Source: Saccharum officinarum (lineage: Eukaryota; Streptophyta; Magnoliopsida; Poales; Poaceae). Taken from it: a stretch of 64,000 nt of DNA. The stretch is taken from assembly GCA_020631735.1 (NCBI GenBank), contig CM036223.1, positions 12,959,356-13,023,355 of the forward strand. The letters are read 5' to 3'. The translations under genes and the position numbers were made by a program. A model generated the notes under the pieces. It was given only the letters and a program-made list of their open reading frames with translations, ran no database searches and was not told the DNA's origin. This document shows positions 43,811-54,949 of the stretch, piece after piece. The first letter of the stretch is position 1; each line of letters starts with the position of its first letter.

Positions 43811-46352
43811 TGAAGGGTCGAGATGGCGGACTAGAGGGAGGGGGGTGAATAGTCCTTTCTAAAATTAATCGCGTCGGCAAACCGAAACAAATGCAGAATT
43901 AAAACTATCGGTCTAGCCAAGACTACACCCCTCTATCTAAGTTCACAAGCATGCACCTCACAAAGAACCTAATTATGTAACTAAGGTGCTTTCCTTAGCA
44001 AGAGCTCTTCTAAACAATTCTAGAGCAAGGTCACACAAACCTATGCACTAGTACTTTAGCAAAGCCGGGGAGCTCCTACACAATTCTAGTAAGCAAAAGC
44101 ACGAAGCCACCTATGCTCACTAGCAATACTCAATAGCAAGGCAACTAATGCTAAACTAGAGAGCGCAAATTACTTAGCTACACAAACTAAGCAATATGAC
44201 TAACAAGGTTACACAAACCAAATTAGCCACGCAATGGGAGCTACTTCTATGCTATACAAGCAAGAAGGTAACTAGCTAACTACACAAGCAAACTAGTTAC
44301 AAGAGCAACTACACAAGCACAAGTATATGAATGTAAATACAAGCTTGTGAATCGAAAGCAAACCACCGAGAAGATGTACACAATGTTGACACGGCGGTTT
44401 TTCACCGAGGTTCACTTGGTTGCCACCAAGCTAGTCCCCGTTGTGGCGATACACCCACTTGATGGATCATGAGCTAATTGACTATCAAGAGTCAAACCCT
44501 CAGCGGGTGCCGCACATCCACTCTCAAGATGGGGATCCTCCAAGCCACGAGCTTTACTAAAGTTGCTCTTCGCGATCCCCGCGGGGTGAGCACAATCCTC
44601 CTCACAAATTCTCCTCCGGAGCCACGCACAATCTCCACGCGTGCTTCAACGGAGTCGCAAGCCACCAAGCCGTCTAGAAGGTGGCAACCTCCAAGAGTAA
44701 CAAGCACCACCGGCTTGCAACACGATCACCTAGTGCCACTCGATGCAATCCTCTCGATGCAACGCACTAGAATCGCTCTCTCACTCGATCCGATGAACAC
44801 TATCAAGCATGAGTGAGTTAGAGGGCTTCCAAGCACTACCACATAAGCCACCAAGGCCAAAGTGTGCTCAGCTGCCGGCCACGGCCGGCCAAGGCATCTA
44901 TTTATAACCCCACGGTCAAATAGAGTCGTTACCCCTTCACTGGGCAGATTTCGGGACGACCGGACGCGCCGGTCGTAACTGACCGGACGCGCTCAGCCGC
45001 GTACGATCCTCCAACGGTCACTGACCCCCAACAGTCAAACCAGCGACCGGACGCGCCCCAGGCAACGACCGGACGCGCCCGTCAAACGACCGGACGCGCC
45101 CCTCGCAACGACCGGACGCGCCGATCGCACAGTACCACGCACGCAACGACATGACCAGACGCGCTCCTTGCGACGACCGGACGCGACAGTGTCAGCGTCC
45201 GGTTAGAGTCCAGTAAGCACCTTCAACGATTGAACGCGTCCGATCGTACATGACCGGACGCGCCCCACGTCCGATCATCACTCCTGCGCTCTCTGCCCCT
45301 CTGGACACCTGACCGGACGCGCCGGTCCCGTGAAGGACCGGACGCGCCGGTCGCGCGCTATGCTTCTGCGCACAGGTGAACTGACCAGACGCGCTGGTCA
45401 GGCCAGACCAGCGTCCGGTCACTAACCCTAGGCGCAGTGACCGAATGAACTGACCGGACGCGCTGGTCAAACCGTGACCGCGTCCGGTGTAGCGTCCGGT
45501 CACCACAGTGACCTCCGTTCGCCTCCGTTTCTTTTCCGACTTCCGGCGTAGTGGAAAATAGGCATTTCAACTCCTCAAAAATGCTTGAATCCCACGCTCG
45601 CAAGCTCGGCGGGAGGGAGAGAGGAACCCAAACCCTCTCTACCACTCAAACTTCATCGCCTTCGCAAAAGTGCCAACACCAACAAGTGATCACCACCTTG
45701 TGCACGTGTGTTAGCATTTTCATAATCATTTTACCGAAGGAGTTAACCACTCAACTTGCCACACCACTCGATCCTAGCAACGATGCATAGTTAGATCATA
45801 CGAGTGGCACTAGATGACCGATATGCAAACAAGTTTGCCCCTCTTGATAGTACGGCCATCTATCCTAAACCCGGTCATAAACTTCTCTACACACCTATGA
45901 CCGGTGAAATGGAAATGCCCTAGGTTATACCTTTGCCTTGCGCATTCCACTCCATCTCCTTCGACATTGATGCAACACATGCACCAACCATATCACAAAT
46001 GATATGATCCATATCATATCATCATGTGACCTTGGTCCATCGATCTTGACCTCACTTGCTCTTCACCGTTGCATCGGTCCATCGGCGCCAAGTCTTGCTC
46101 AAGCTTCACCGCTTCACGGTCCATCGCTCCAAAGCCTCCGACTTGCCCTTCACACTTGCAACCAATCCGTCGAGCCAAGCCTCATCTTGATCTTTGCCAC
46201 CTTGGTCACATGACTCCATGTCATGTCTCATATGCAATGAGCTCCTTCATGACACCATCACATGTGGACTAATCTCCTGTGTATCTCACATAACCACATA
46301 TTAGTCCACCTAAGTTGTCACTCAATTACCAAAACCAAACAAGGACCTTTCA
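43811..46352 (-). mobile_element. Solo LTR inserted in element B pol
   Basis: A 2542-bp solo LTR on the minus strand (TGAAAGG...CCTTCA) with exact target duplication CACTC at 43806-43810 and 46353-46357. TATA box is the complement of 44899-44906, and the half-site array is at 44955-45505. It has no internal coding region, as expected after LTR-LTR recombination. Confidence 0.94.
44955..45505 (-). repeat. GACCGGACGCG half-site array in U3 (solo LTR)
   Basis: Many GACCGGACGCGCC and GCGTCCGGTC half-sites, placed just upstream (minus strand) of the TATA box at 44899-44906. Also TCCAACGGTCA at 45010-45020. Confidence 0.9.
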
Positions 46353-46357
46353 CACTC

Positions 46358-49118
46358 TCAATAAGCTATTGAAGAAAGAACTAGTAAGAGGCTTAAAGGA
46401 TGTAAAGTTTGAAAAGGACAAACCTTGTAGTGCATGTCAAGCCGGCAAACAAGTTGCAAACACTCATCCAACCAAAGCCTACATGTCTACATCAAGAGTA
46501 CTAGAACTCCTTCACATGGATTTGTTTGGTCCTACAACTTACAAGAGTTTGGGTGGAAATCTTTATTGTCTTGTGATTGTGGATGACTTCTCAAGATACA
46601 CTTGGACTTTCTTTCTTCATGACAAATCCGAAGTGGCAAGTTGCTTCAAGAAGTTTGCAAAGAGAGCTCAAAATGAATTTGAAGTCAAGATAAAGAAGAT
46701 TAGAAGTGACAATGGAAAAGAGTTTGACAACACCAACATTGAAGCCTATTGTGATGAAATTGGAATCAAGCATGAAGTGTCATCAACCTACACTCCTCAA
46801 CAAAATGGTGTAGTTGAGAGGAAGAACCGGACCTTGATCACTCTTGCAAGAACAATGCTAGATGAGTATAATACACCGGAAAAATTGTGGGCCGAGGCAA
46901 TCAACACCGCATGCTATGCTTCAAATCGCCTCTTCCTACAAAAGTTCCTTTGCAAGACCCCTTATGAGTTGCTAAATGGGAAGAAGCCGGACGTCTCATT
47001 CTTCCGGGTGTTTGGTTGCAAATGCTACATCTACAAGAAGCGTCAACACCTAGGGAAGTTCCAAAGATGTTGTGATATTGGTTTTCTTGTTGGCTACTCA
47101 TCAAAGTCCAAAGTATATAGAGTATTTAACCACGTCACCGGTTTGGTTGAAGAAACATATGATGTGGAATTTGATGAGTCTAACGGCTCCCAAGGAGCAA
47201 TTGAGAATTGTGATGATGTAGGTGATGAACCATTGAGGGAGGCCATGAAGAACATGCCGGTGGGTGACATCAAGCCTAAAGATGATGAAGACGATGTACA
47301 AATTGTCAATCCACCATCATCATCATATGTGCCTCAAGATGATGACAAGAATGAGAGAGTTGAAAATAAAGACACCCATGTCTCTCATCATCAAGCCAAG
47401 GCACAAGCACAAGACATTGATGCTCCTCATCCCACCCCTCAAATGGTTGATCGAAGAAACTCACCTCTACTTCAAGCACATTCACAAGATCTCATCATAG
47501 GGAGTCCTACAAAGGGTGTAATGACTCGATCTCAAAAATTTAATTCTTTTGTTGAACATCACTATTTTGTCTCCTGTCTTGAACCTAAGAATGTAGAAGA
47601 AGCTCTTCAAGATCCGGATTGGGTGAATGCCATGCATGAAGAATTGAACAACTTCACCCGCAATCAAGTATGGACACTTGAAGAGCATCCAAAAGGTGCA
47701 AGAGTCATTGGAACCAAGTGGGTGTTTCGCAATAAGCAAGATGATCAAGGGGTAGTGGTAAGAAACAAGACAAGACTAGTGGCAAAAGGGTTCTCTCAAG
47801 TTGAAGGTCTTGATTTTGGAGAGACTTTTGCACCCGTTGCAAGACTTGAAGCCATCCGTATCCTACTTGCATATGCATCACATCATGATATGAAACTATA
47901 TCAAATGGATGTGAAAAGTGCATTCTTAAATGGCTTTATAAATAAACTAGTCTTTGTTGAACAACCTCCCGGGTTTGAAGACCCTAGATATCCTAATCAT
48001 GTCTATAGGTTGTCCAAGGCGCTATATGGGCTCAAGCAAGCCCCTAGAGCGTGGTACGAGCGCCTTCGGGACTTCCTCATTGAGAAGGGCTTCACCATTG
48101 GGAAGGTTGACACCACACTATTCACCAAGAAATTCAAAGAAGAGATCTTCATTTGTCAAGTATATGTTGATGATATCATCTTCGGGTCAACAAATGAAGA
48201 CTATTGCAAAGAATTTGGTGAATTGATGTCAAAAGAGTTCGAGATGTCAATGATTGGTGAGCTAACATTCTTCCTTGGGTTTCAAGTCAAGCAAATGAGA
48301 GAAGGGATCTTTATCTCTCAAGAGAAGTATACCAAGGATCTTCTCAAAAGATTCAAGATGGAAGAATACAAGCCAATCAAGACCCCAATGCCAACTAATG
48401 GACATCTCGACCTAGATGAGGGAGGTAAACCAATCGATCAAACTCTTTATCGTTCTATGATTGGTAGCTTGTTATACCTTACCGCATCTAGGCCCGACAT
48501 CATGTTTAGTGTGTGCATGTGTGCCCGCTTTCAAGCGTGCCCTAAAGAACCTCACTTAAGTGCCGTAAAAAGAATCCTAAGATATCTTAAGTATACTCCA
48601 AGCATCGGACTATGGTACCCCAAAGGAGCTAGATTCCAACTAGTTGGCTACTCCGATTCGGATTATGCCAGTTGCAAAATTGATAGAAAAAGCACATCCG
48701 GAGGGTGCCATTTGCTTGGGAGATCCTTAGTATCATGGTCATCGAAAAAGCAAAATAGTGTGGCTTTGTCCACCGCCGAGGCGGAATACATTGCCGCGGG
48801 GGCTTGTTGTGCACAAATCCTATACATGAAACAAACCTCCTAGACTATGGAGTTGTTCTTAAAAAGGTGCCGCTTTTATATGACAATGAAAGTGCGGTTA
48901 AAATTGCTAATAATCCTGTACAACACTCTCGCACCAAGCACATTGATATCCGCCACCACTTTCTAAGAGATCACGTTGCTAAAAATGACATATCACTAGA
49001 AGGTGTAAGAAGTGAGAATCAATTAGCGGATATCTTCACTAAACCTTTGGATGAAGCTACCTTTTGTAGGTTGAGAAGTGAACTAAATGTGCTTGATTCT
49101 AGTAACTTTAAAAGATGA
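46358..49118 (+). pseudogene. Element B pol, 3' part (integrase, RT, RNase H) with a frame break
   Basis: Continues after the solo LTR: CSACQAGKQ, integrase core (MDLFGPTT, RSDNGKEF, QNGVVERKN), RT (QMDVKSAFLNG, YVDDIIFGS near 48163) and RNase H (GYSDSDYAS, STAEAEYIA). Near 48838 the frame shifts: one frame stops at 48843, and the end of RNase H (YDNESAVKI, HIDIRHHF) continues in another frame to 49118. With the solo LTR this leaves at least two lesions. Confidence 0.92.
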
Positions 49119-49604
49119 GCTTGTGTTGTCCCTTGCATTGCATTGTATTATATGTCATGTTTAATTACCCGCAATGCATCTAGGGCTTGACTAACATGGT
49201 TATGATAACCCTCCTTTGGAGGAGTGAAGAAGCCTAACCGTGGATCAAACTTGACAAGCAACCTAGCTTTACTTACTTGTTTTGCATTGCATATGCATGG
49301 TTGTTGTTTTGTCGTTCCTTTTCGGTTAAGTTTTGAGCAACCTCTGTGTTCGTCCATGGGTAGAGAGAGCATTTTGACGCTCCCAAGGGTTCAAAAGCTC
49401 TATTGCATGGCCATACGTTGCTCCTCGGGTGTTTGTTGCCTATTTTCCTAAAAATAATATTAGCCTAAGGCAAACTATTTTGAAACTTGAGGGTTTGAGT
49501 GAGGTCACTCATATCTTGTTCCAATTGGTGTTTATCAGTGTCTCTTTGAATTGGAATTTGATTGGGAGAAGTCGCGTCAAAATTCGGAATGAAAAAGGGT
49601 GAAA
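49119..49604 (+). other. Spacer after element B pol
   Basis: No open frame or recognisable signal; AT-rich, between the pol stop and the internal half-site array. Confidence 0.6.
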
Positions 49605-49608
49605 AACA

Positions 49609-50656
49609 GTGACCGGACGCTGCACCGGACGCAGTGTTGCTTCACCACCGCGTCCGGTCCCGGCGACCACCAGCGCGTCCGGTCATCCTGAACACCGTCT
49701 CCTGATCTAGTGATCGGACGCTGCACCGGACGCGGCCCTGTTGACCACCGCGTCCGGTCTCGGTAACCACCACCGCGTCTGGTCATCCGTCTCAGTTTTC
49801 CGGGCAAATCGAAACCGGACGCTGTCAGCGTCCGATCGCGGATAATCGGACGCGTCCGGTCATTCCAGGAGCTTACTGGAATGTGACCAGATGCTGCCTC
49901 TCCACGTCCGGTCATATCGACCACCGCATCCGGTCATCGCGTATCGAGCGGATCTAACCCCTCATATAATCTTTCGCGTTCCTTCTTTTTTTCGCCCGTA
50001 CAACTCGCAATCGCCGCCTCCGTGCCCTAACGCACCGCGCCGCCGCTCGCCGGAGCTCTCCGCCGCGCCTGCGCCACCGCCCGGCCCTGCAGCCACTCTC
50101 CTCTCGCGCACGCGCCGTCTCCACCACCGCCACCGCGCCCGCGCAGCCGCCGTTCACCGCGCCACCATCTCCACCGCCGCCGCCGCCGTGAGCCGCTGCT
50201 GCTGCTGCCAGAGACCGTGCACGACCTCCGACCAGTCCCTGCCATCGCATTCATCCTCGATCTTCGGCCATCGTGCGTCGCCCTAACCCTAGGGTTCGTT
50301 CTACTGTGTCGCTTTCGTTCGTCGTCGAAACGTCCTTCGCGCGACGTCTTCGCTCGAGGTTGCTTCGCACTTCCTTGATCTTCGTATTAGGGTTTGTCGA
50401 AATTTTGTTTTCGCTAACCCTAATCGACTTCTGTTTCGGCGAATCAGCGCTCGTCCGGTGCGTCGGGAAGTCTCGCGACCTAGGTCATCTCATCTCATCA
50501 CCGCTTTCTCGTCGATCCGAGCGAGTTTGTCGGTGTGTCGGGGTGACTGCTATTCTGTTGATTGAATCCGAGGCCAAGCCTGCGGATACGGATTGAGGCC
50601 AAGCCTCTCGAGTGTCAGTACATCATCTTTCAGAGGTTTTCCGACAGTGTGACAGC
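49609..50656 (+). promoter_or_regulatory. Internal promoter-like block ahead of ORF3
   Basis: Half-site array at 49609-49936 (GACCGGACGCTGCACCGGACG, GCGTCCGGTC), then a TATA-like TATAATC at 49965-49971. A GC- and CT-rich leader of plant-gene style follows (50005-50230, GCC runs near 50180), then CCCTAACCCTAGGGTT at 50281 and ORF3 at 50657. The order array, TATA, leader, ORF copies that of the LTR promoter. Function is inferred. Confidence 0.55.
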
Positions 50657-51628
50657 ATGGTTCGTTGCAAGAATGTCGGTGGTGCTCCTACTGACGAGGA
50701 TTATCAGCCCATCCCCAGGTATCGGTCTCCTCGGCCTCACGACCACGAGGCCGGTGGCTCTGGTTCAGCCTCCCGCTTAGACCCAGCCATGGTGGCTATA
50801 CTTGAGAGGCTGACCCAGGCACAGGAGCGACAGGAGCATCAGCTACAGAGACAGGCTTAGGACACAGCTGCTGCGTTTGCACAGATACAAGCTCGACAGG
50901 ATGAGTTCCAAAAACAACAGCTTGAGATACAGCGCCAACAGGTCGAGATGCAGCGTCAGCAGTATGAGATGCAGCGACAGAGTGCAGCTAGCCAGCAGCA
51001 GTACTTGGAGCTTCTGCATCACCTAGTCACAGTTGGGGCTCCTCCACCTGCATCTATCCTGACTTCAGCTTTACCATTCAGTGGACCTTCAAGTCAGGAT
51101 CAGCCGAGCTTTCAGTTCACATCTCCACAGCTGCAGGTTCCTCAGTCATTCCAGTCCCCGAGCTACACGCCCATTCAGACGGGGTTTACTCCTTTAGACC
51201 AGCCTCGCCCTCACATGTTGACCGGCACACCGTTCATTGATCTGAGTGCCACATATAGCGAGTTGACTGGTCAGCTGACACCCTCGCACACCACATTTGC
51301 TACTTCTTCAGGGTTGTCAGGTTCAGAGGCATGTTTCCTTCCAATGACAGGGACAGGCACTACAGAGACTATTCCGTCATCCATTGCCTCGACAGATCCC
51401 CCAGCTTTTGGCTCACTTCAGGCTCAGGTCACAGAGACTGCTCCACTTGTCGCTACTTTGGCAGCACCTGTTCCTATTGATCAGACCCAGACCGCTTCAC
51501 AGCCGCGTGCTTCTTCAGAGGGTCAGCCAGATAGCTTCGAGTCCGAGGAAGACATCTCTCAGTTTGTGATTACTCCGCGCTCCTCGGCACCCGACTCGAC
51601 TCCGTCTGTTCCCCCGTCAGATCCTTAG
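50657..51628 (+). pseudogene. Element B ORF3: Gln-rich protein with one in-frame TAG
   Basis: A 323-codon frame starting MVRCKNVGGAPTDEDYQPIP, broken once by TAG at 50858-50860. Downstream the same frame goes on without a gap: a Gln-rich coiled-coil-like stretch (QARQDEFQKQQLEIQRQQ), then a Pro/Ser/Thr/Gln-rich tail to 51628. No transmembrane segment or catalytic motif is visible. Extra ORFs at this place are known in SIRE-type elements, sometimes called env-like, but nothing here supports an envelope. The TAG lies where the repeat pattern would fit CAG, so a single C-to-T change is likely. Confidence 0.65.
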
Positions 51629-52077
51629 ATTAGCTTTTGGCGTTTGATGCCAAAGGGGGATAGAGAGTAGATTCAGGGGGAGCTTTTGTTAGAGGGTTTT
51701 CGTTCTTTTCTTGTGTGCTACTCTCATGCATCATGTTTACTTTACAGTAATTGCATTCGTGTGACATGTGATCTTATGAGATATCTTAAGTCTATATGGT
51801 TTATCTAATCACAGCTTTAAAACATGTCACTTGTTTGTTTTTAGCTCATAAGGTTGTGCTTCCGTGCCTTACTCCGATTTCTTATGAGCTATGTTTTATG
51901 TGTACTAACTCTTCATGTTTTATCCTATGAGTACACTCAGTTGGCTTGGAACACATAAGCATTGACTAACCCCTTGTGCTTACAGCTTTATGCTTATGTG
52001 AACCAAGCATGATCGAAAACCTCAACTCATATCTTCTGAATCTAAGTGTTGTCATCAATCACCAAAAAGGGGGAGAT
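51629..52077 (+). other. ORF3-to-LTR spacer with polypurine tract
   Basis: The polypurine tract AAAAAGGGGGAGAT (52064-52077) abuts the 3' LTR. Two further purine runs (AAAGGGGGATAGAG near 51652 and CAGGGGGAGC near 51675) lie just after the ORF3 stop. Confidence 0.8.
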
Positions 52078-53772
52078 TGAAAGCATCTAGGCCCTGGTGT
52101 TGGTTTCGGCAATTAATGACAACACATAATTACCATGACTAACGTGTGTTTTGCAGAAACGTCGGTAAATTAGGTCATGGAGATGATAACTGCTTTGGGC
52201 AATATGGCAGTCATGTCCCTTGATGGAAATCGTTTCGGTTTTCAAAGGATCAACGATAAGATTAAGGACGGTTAGTTCCGGATGTCAAGGTGTTGAGATA
52301 CATCTGGAATAGTCGTTAGGATCTTTGGTTCTTCCTTTGACCATACTATGAAGAGGGGCATGAGCGAGTAGCTTGACCTAGGTGAGTCTTATGTTTAGGT
52401 GTGGTGCACACTTGTCAAACTTAGCACTAGGTAGCTCGAGAAAAGCTTAGAGTACAGTTAGAAGCGACTTGGTTCAAGTTGCATTGCGTTTAGAAGACGT
52501 TTGAGCCGTTTACCTATGACCGGACGCGGTCCTGGTCATGACCGGACGCGTCCGGTCAGTACAAAATCTTAACTGTGTTTTCGGCTGACTGACCGGACGC
52601 GGTCCTTGAGAGGACCGGACGCGGTGGTTAGGCTGACACGTGTTCCAGAGGGTAAACATCCAAGATCGGACGCGACTGTGAAAAAGACCGGCGCGTCCGG
52701 TCATGTTCCAGTAAGGTCCAGCGGAGACCTGACGCGTCCGGTCACCTACGAACAGACGCGGTCGTGCATCTGGTCTTGTTCCAGTAAGGTCACGTGGTGA
52801 CCTGACGCGTCCGGTCACCTATGATCAGACGCGGTGTTGCGTCAGGTCAAATTTCTAGAGAGCTCTTGCATGATCGGACGCGTCCGATCATCCCTGATCG
52901 GCGCGTCCGGTCATCTCAGACCGGCGCGTCCAGTCATCTCAGTACAGGTTTCCGTTTTCGACCGTTACAACTGACCGGCGCGTCCGGTCATATCGACAGG
53001 CGCGTCCGGTCAGTGCGCGTCTGGCTATTTTGAAAGGTAACGGTTGGATTTGTCTAAGGGGTCTATAAATACAACCCCTCCATCTCTTTTAGAGGTCTCT
53101 TGCTCATTTGTTTAGCTGAGAAACACCTTTGAAGTGCAAGGGAGTGCAAGAGCCATAGTGAGGATTGAGATTTGCGAATCAAAGTTTGAGAATCCTCTCT
53201 AGTGACAAGAGTCTAGCAAGTGTGCATCCATCTTCTCATTAGACTTGTTGTGGTTAAGTGAGAGTTCTAGCTTGTTACTCTTGGTGATCGCCATCACCTA
53301 GACGGTTTGGTGGTGATTGGGAGTTCGGTGATCATCCGACGAGATTGTGGGTGACCCAACTCAAGTTGTGAGCGGTTTTGGGTGATTCGCCATGACGGAG
53401 TGTCGAAGAATCAACCCGTAGAGAGCACTTGATCCTTGCGCGGATCAAGGGGGAGCTACACCCTTGCGCAGGTGCTCCAACGAGGACTAGTGGGGAGTGG
53501 CGACTCTCCGATACCTCGGCAAAACATCGCCGTGTTCCTATCCCTTACTTTCAAGCATTTACTTTCTTGCATTACTTTCATTGCTTGATTACTTTCCTAG
53601 AATTGCCTTGCTAGTCTAGGATTGGAACTTAGGGTGCATAACTTTTATCGGTAGAAACACAAGGAACACAAGTAGGCACTAGGGGTGAAGTTTGGCTTGT
53701 AGGATTTAATTCTTGCAATTAATTTTTAGAAAAGCCCAATTCACCCTCCTCTTGGGCATCTTGATCCTTTCA
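52078..53772 (+). repeat. 3' LTR of element B
   Basis: 1695 bp, TGAAAGCATC...CCTTTCA. Array 52516-53020 with the perfect palindrome at 52540-52557; TATA box 53064-53070. Confidence 0.95.
52516..53020 (+). repeat. GACCGGACGCG half-site array in U3 (element B 3' LTR)
   Basis: Same layout as the 5' copy but one array unit shorter, ending about 45 bp before the TATA box. Confidence 0.9.
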
Positions 53773-54356
53773 AGTCATCAAACTTAAAAGATTTTGACTC
53801 CTCGAGATGCGTAATGTGTGTTTGTTTTGAGATGGTGAAGGCTCTAGTTTGGTTTTGGTGAGTTGATGAAACCATAAGTGCTAACCTATTTGCTCTAGTG
53901 ATCATGAGAATTGGGAAGCACATTCCAAGTGGTGGAGCAAATGGTGAAGATCATGATGATGGTGGTGATAGCCATGGTGATGATCAAGTGCTCGGACTTA
54001 GAAAAGAAGAAAGAGAAAAATAAAATGGGCTAAGGCAAAGGAGATATCCATAGGGCTATTTTGTTTTGGTGATCAAGACACCAAGTAGGTGTGATCACAT
54101 TTAGGATAGATAGTCGTACTATTAAGAGGGGTGAAACTCGTATCGAAATACAGTTATCAAAATGCCACTAGATGTTCTAACTCATTGCATATGCATTTAA
54201 ATTCTAGTGAGTGCTAACACCCTTGAAAATATTTGTGAAAATATGCTAATACATGTGCACAAGGTGATACACTTGGTGGTTGGCATATTGGAACAAGGGT
54301 GAAGTGTTTGCGCTTGAGAAGGAGGTGAAACAGGGGCGTCGAACCCTGCTTCACAA

Positions 54357-54900
54357 TAGCATCGGACCGGCATCTGGCCCGGGTCCGACGGTTAACCCTG
54401 CTGGGGTGCTAACGTGGCGGCTTGCGAGAGCTCCTAGGGGAGTGTCGGACCGGCCTGGGTCCGACGGTCAGGCCTCAGACTCGGTCTGATGGCTCTGGAA
54501 CCTCTCGGTGCAAATTTTGACAGGCGTCGGACCCTGTTGAAAGGTGGCGCCAGACAGGTCGAGCGCACTGTTCATCGCGCGGTGTTTGCGAGGCGCACGC
54601 AGGTGTGACACATGGCAGCGTCGGACTCACCCTTGAGTCCGATGGTGGGCATCGGACCGGGGTCTGACCGGTTTGGTGCTCTCTGGACTTCTCTAGACTG
54701 CGTCGAACCCTCCCTGGGTGGAGTCCGACGGTGCGTCTGAGGCACGGGTCTGACGGCTCGATCAACGCGTGGCAGTGGACCGTTGGCGGCAATGGTCATT
54801 TTTGTTTGAACGAGGTGATGCGTGTTTGGCTGCGGTAGGCGTCGGACCCAGGCGTTGGACGGTCCGATGCCCCGTGGTTGCGGGTCCGATGGTCACTAAA
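54357..54900 (+). repeat. GTCGGACC/GGTCCGAC half-site array (outer solo LTR)
   Basis: Repeated GTCGGACC, GGTCCGAC(GG) and TCGGACCGG half-sites in both orientations. Same position in the LTR as the GACCGGACGCG arrays but with a different core. Confidence 0.8.
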
Positions 54901-54949
54901 GTGGCCTAACGATCACTAGCTCTTGGGGTTGTCTGTTTAAGTGAAAGGG

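Larger units (their letters stand above)
39224..53772 (+). mobile_element. SIRE/Maximus-type Ty1/copia retrotransposon with extra ORF (element B)
   Basis: A 14.55-kb element on the plus strand. 5' LTR 39224-40940 (1717 bp) and 3' LTR 52078-53772 (1695 bp). Exact 5-bp target duplication AGTCA at 39219-39223 and 53773-53777. Primer-binding site TGGTATCAGAGC at 40943-40954 and polypurine tract AAAAAGGGGGAGAT at 52064-52077. Order: gag, pol (split by a solo LTR), an internal promoter-like block, a Gln-rich ORF3, 3' LTR. Pol damage makes it non-autonomous today. Confidence 0.95.

Noticed and set aside
50657..51628. ORF3 as a viral-type envelope protein
   Set aside because: No signal peptide, transmembrane segment or cysteine pattern; Gln-rich and low-complexity instead.
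54280..54799. Small frames in both strands
   Set aside because: Translations of the GTCGGACC array in the outer solo LTR without any domain.
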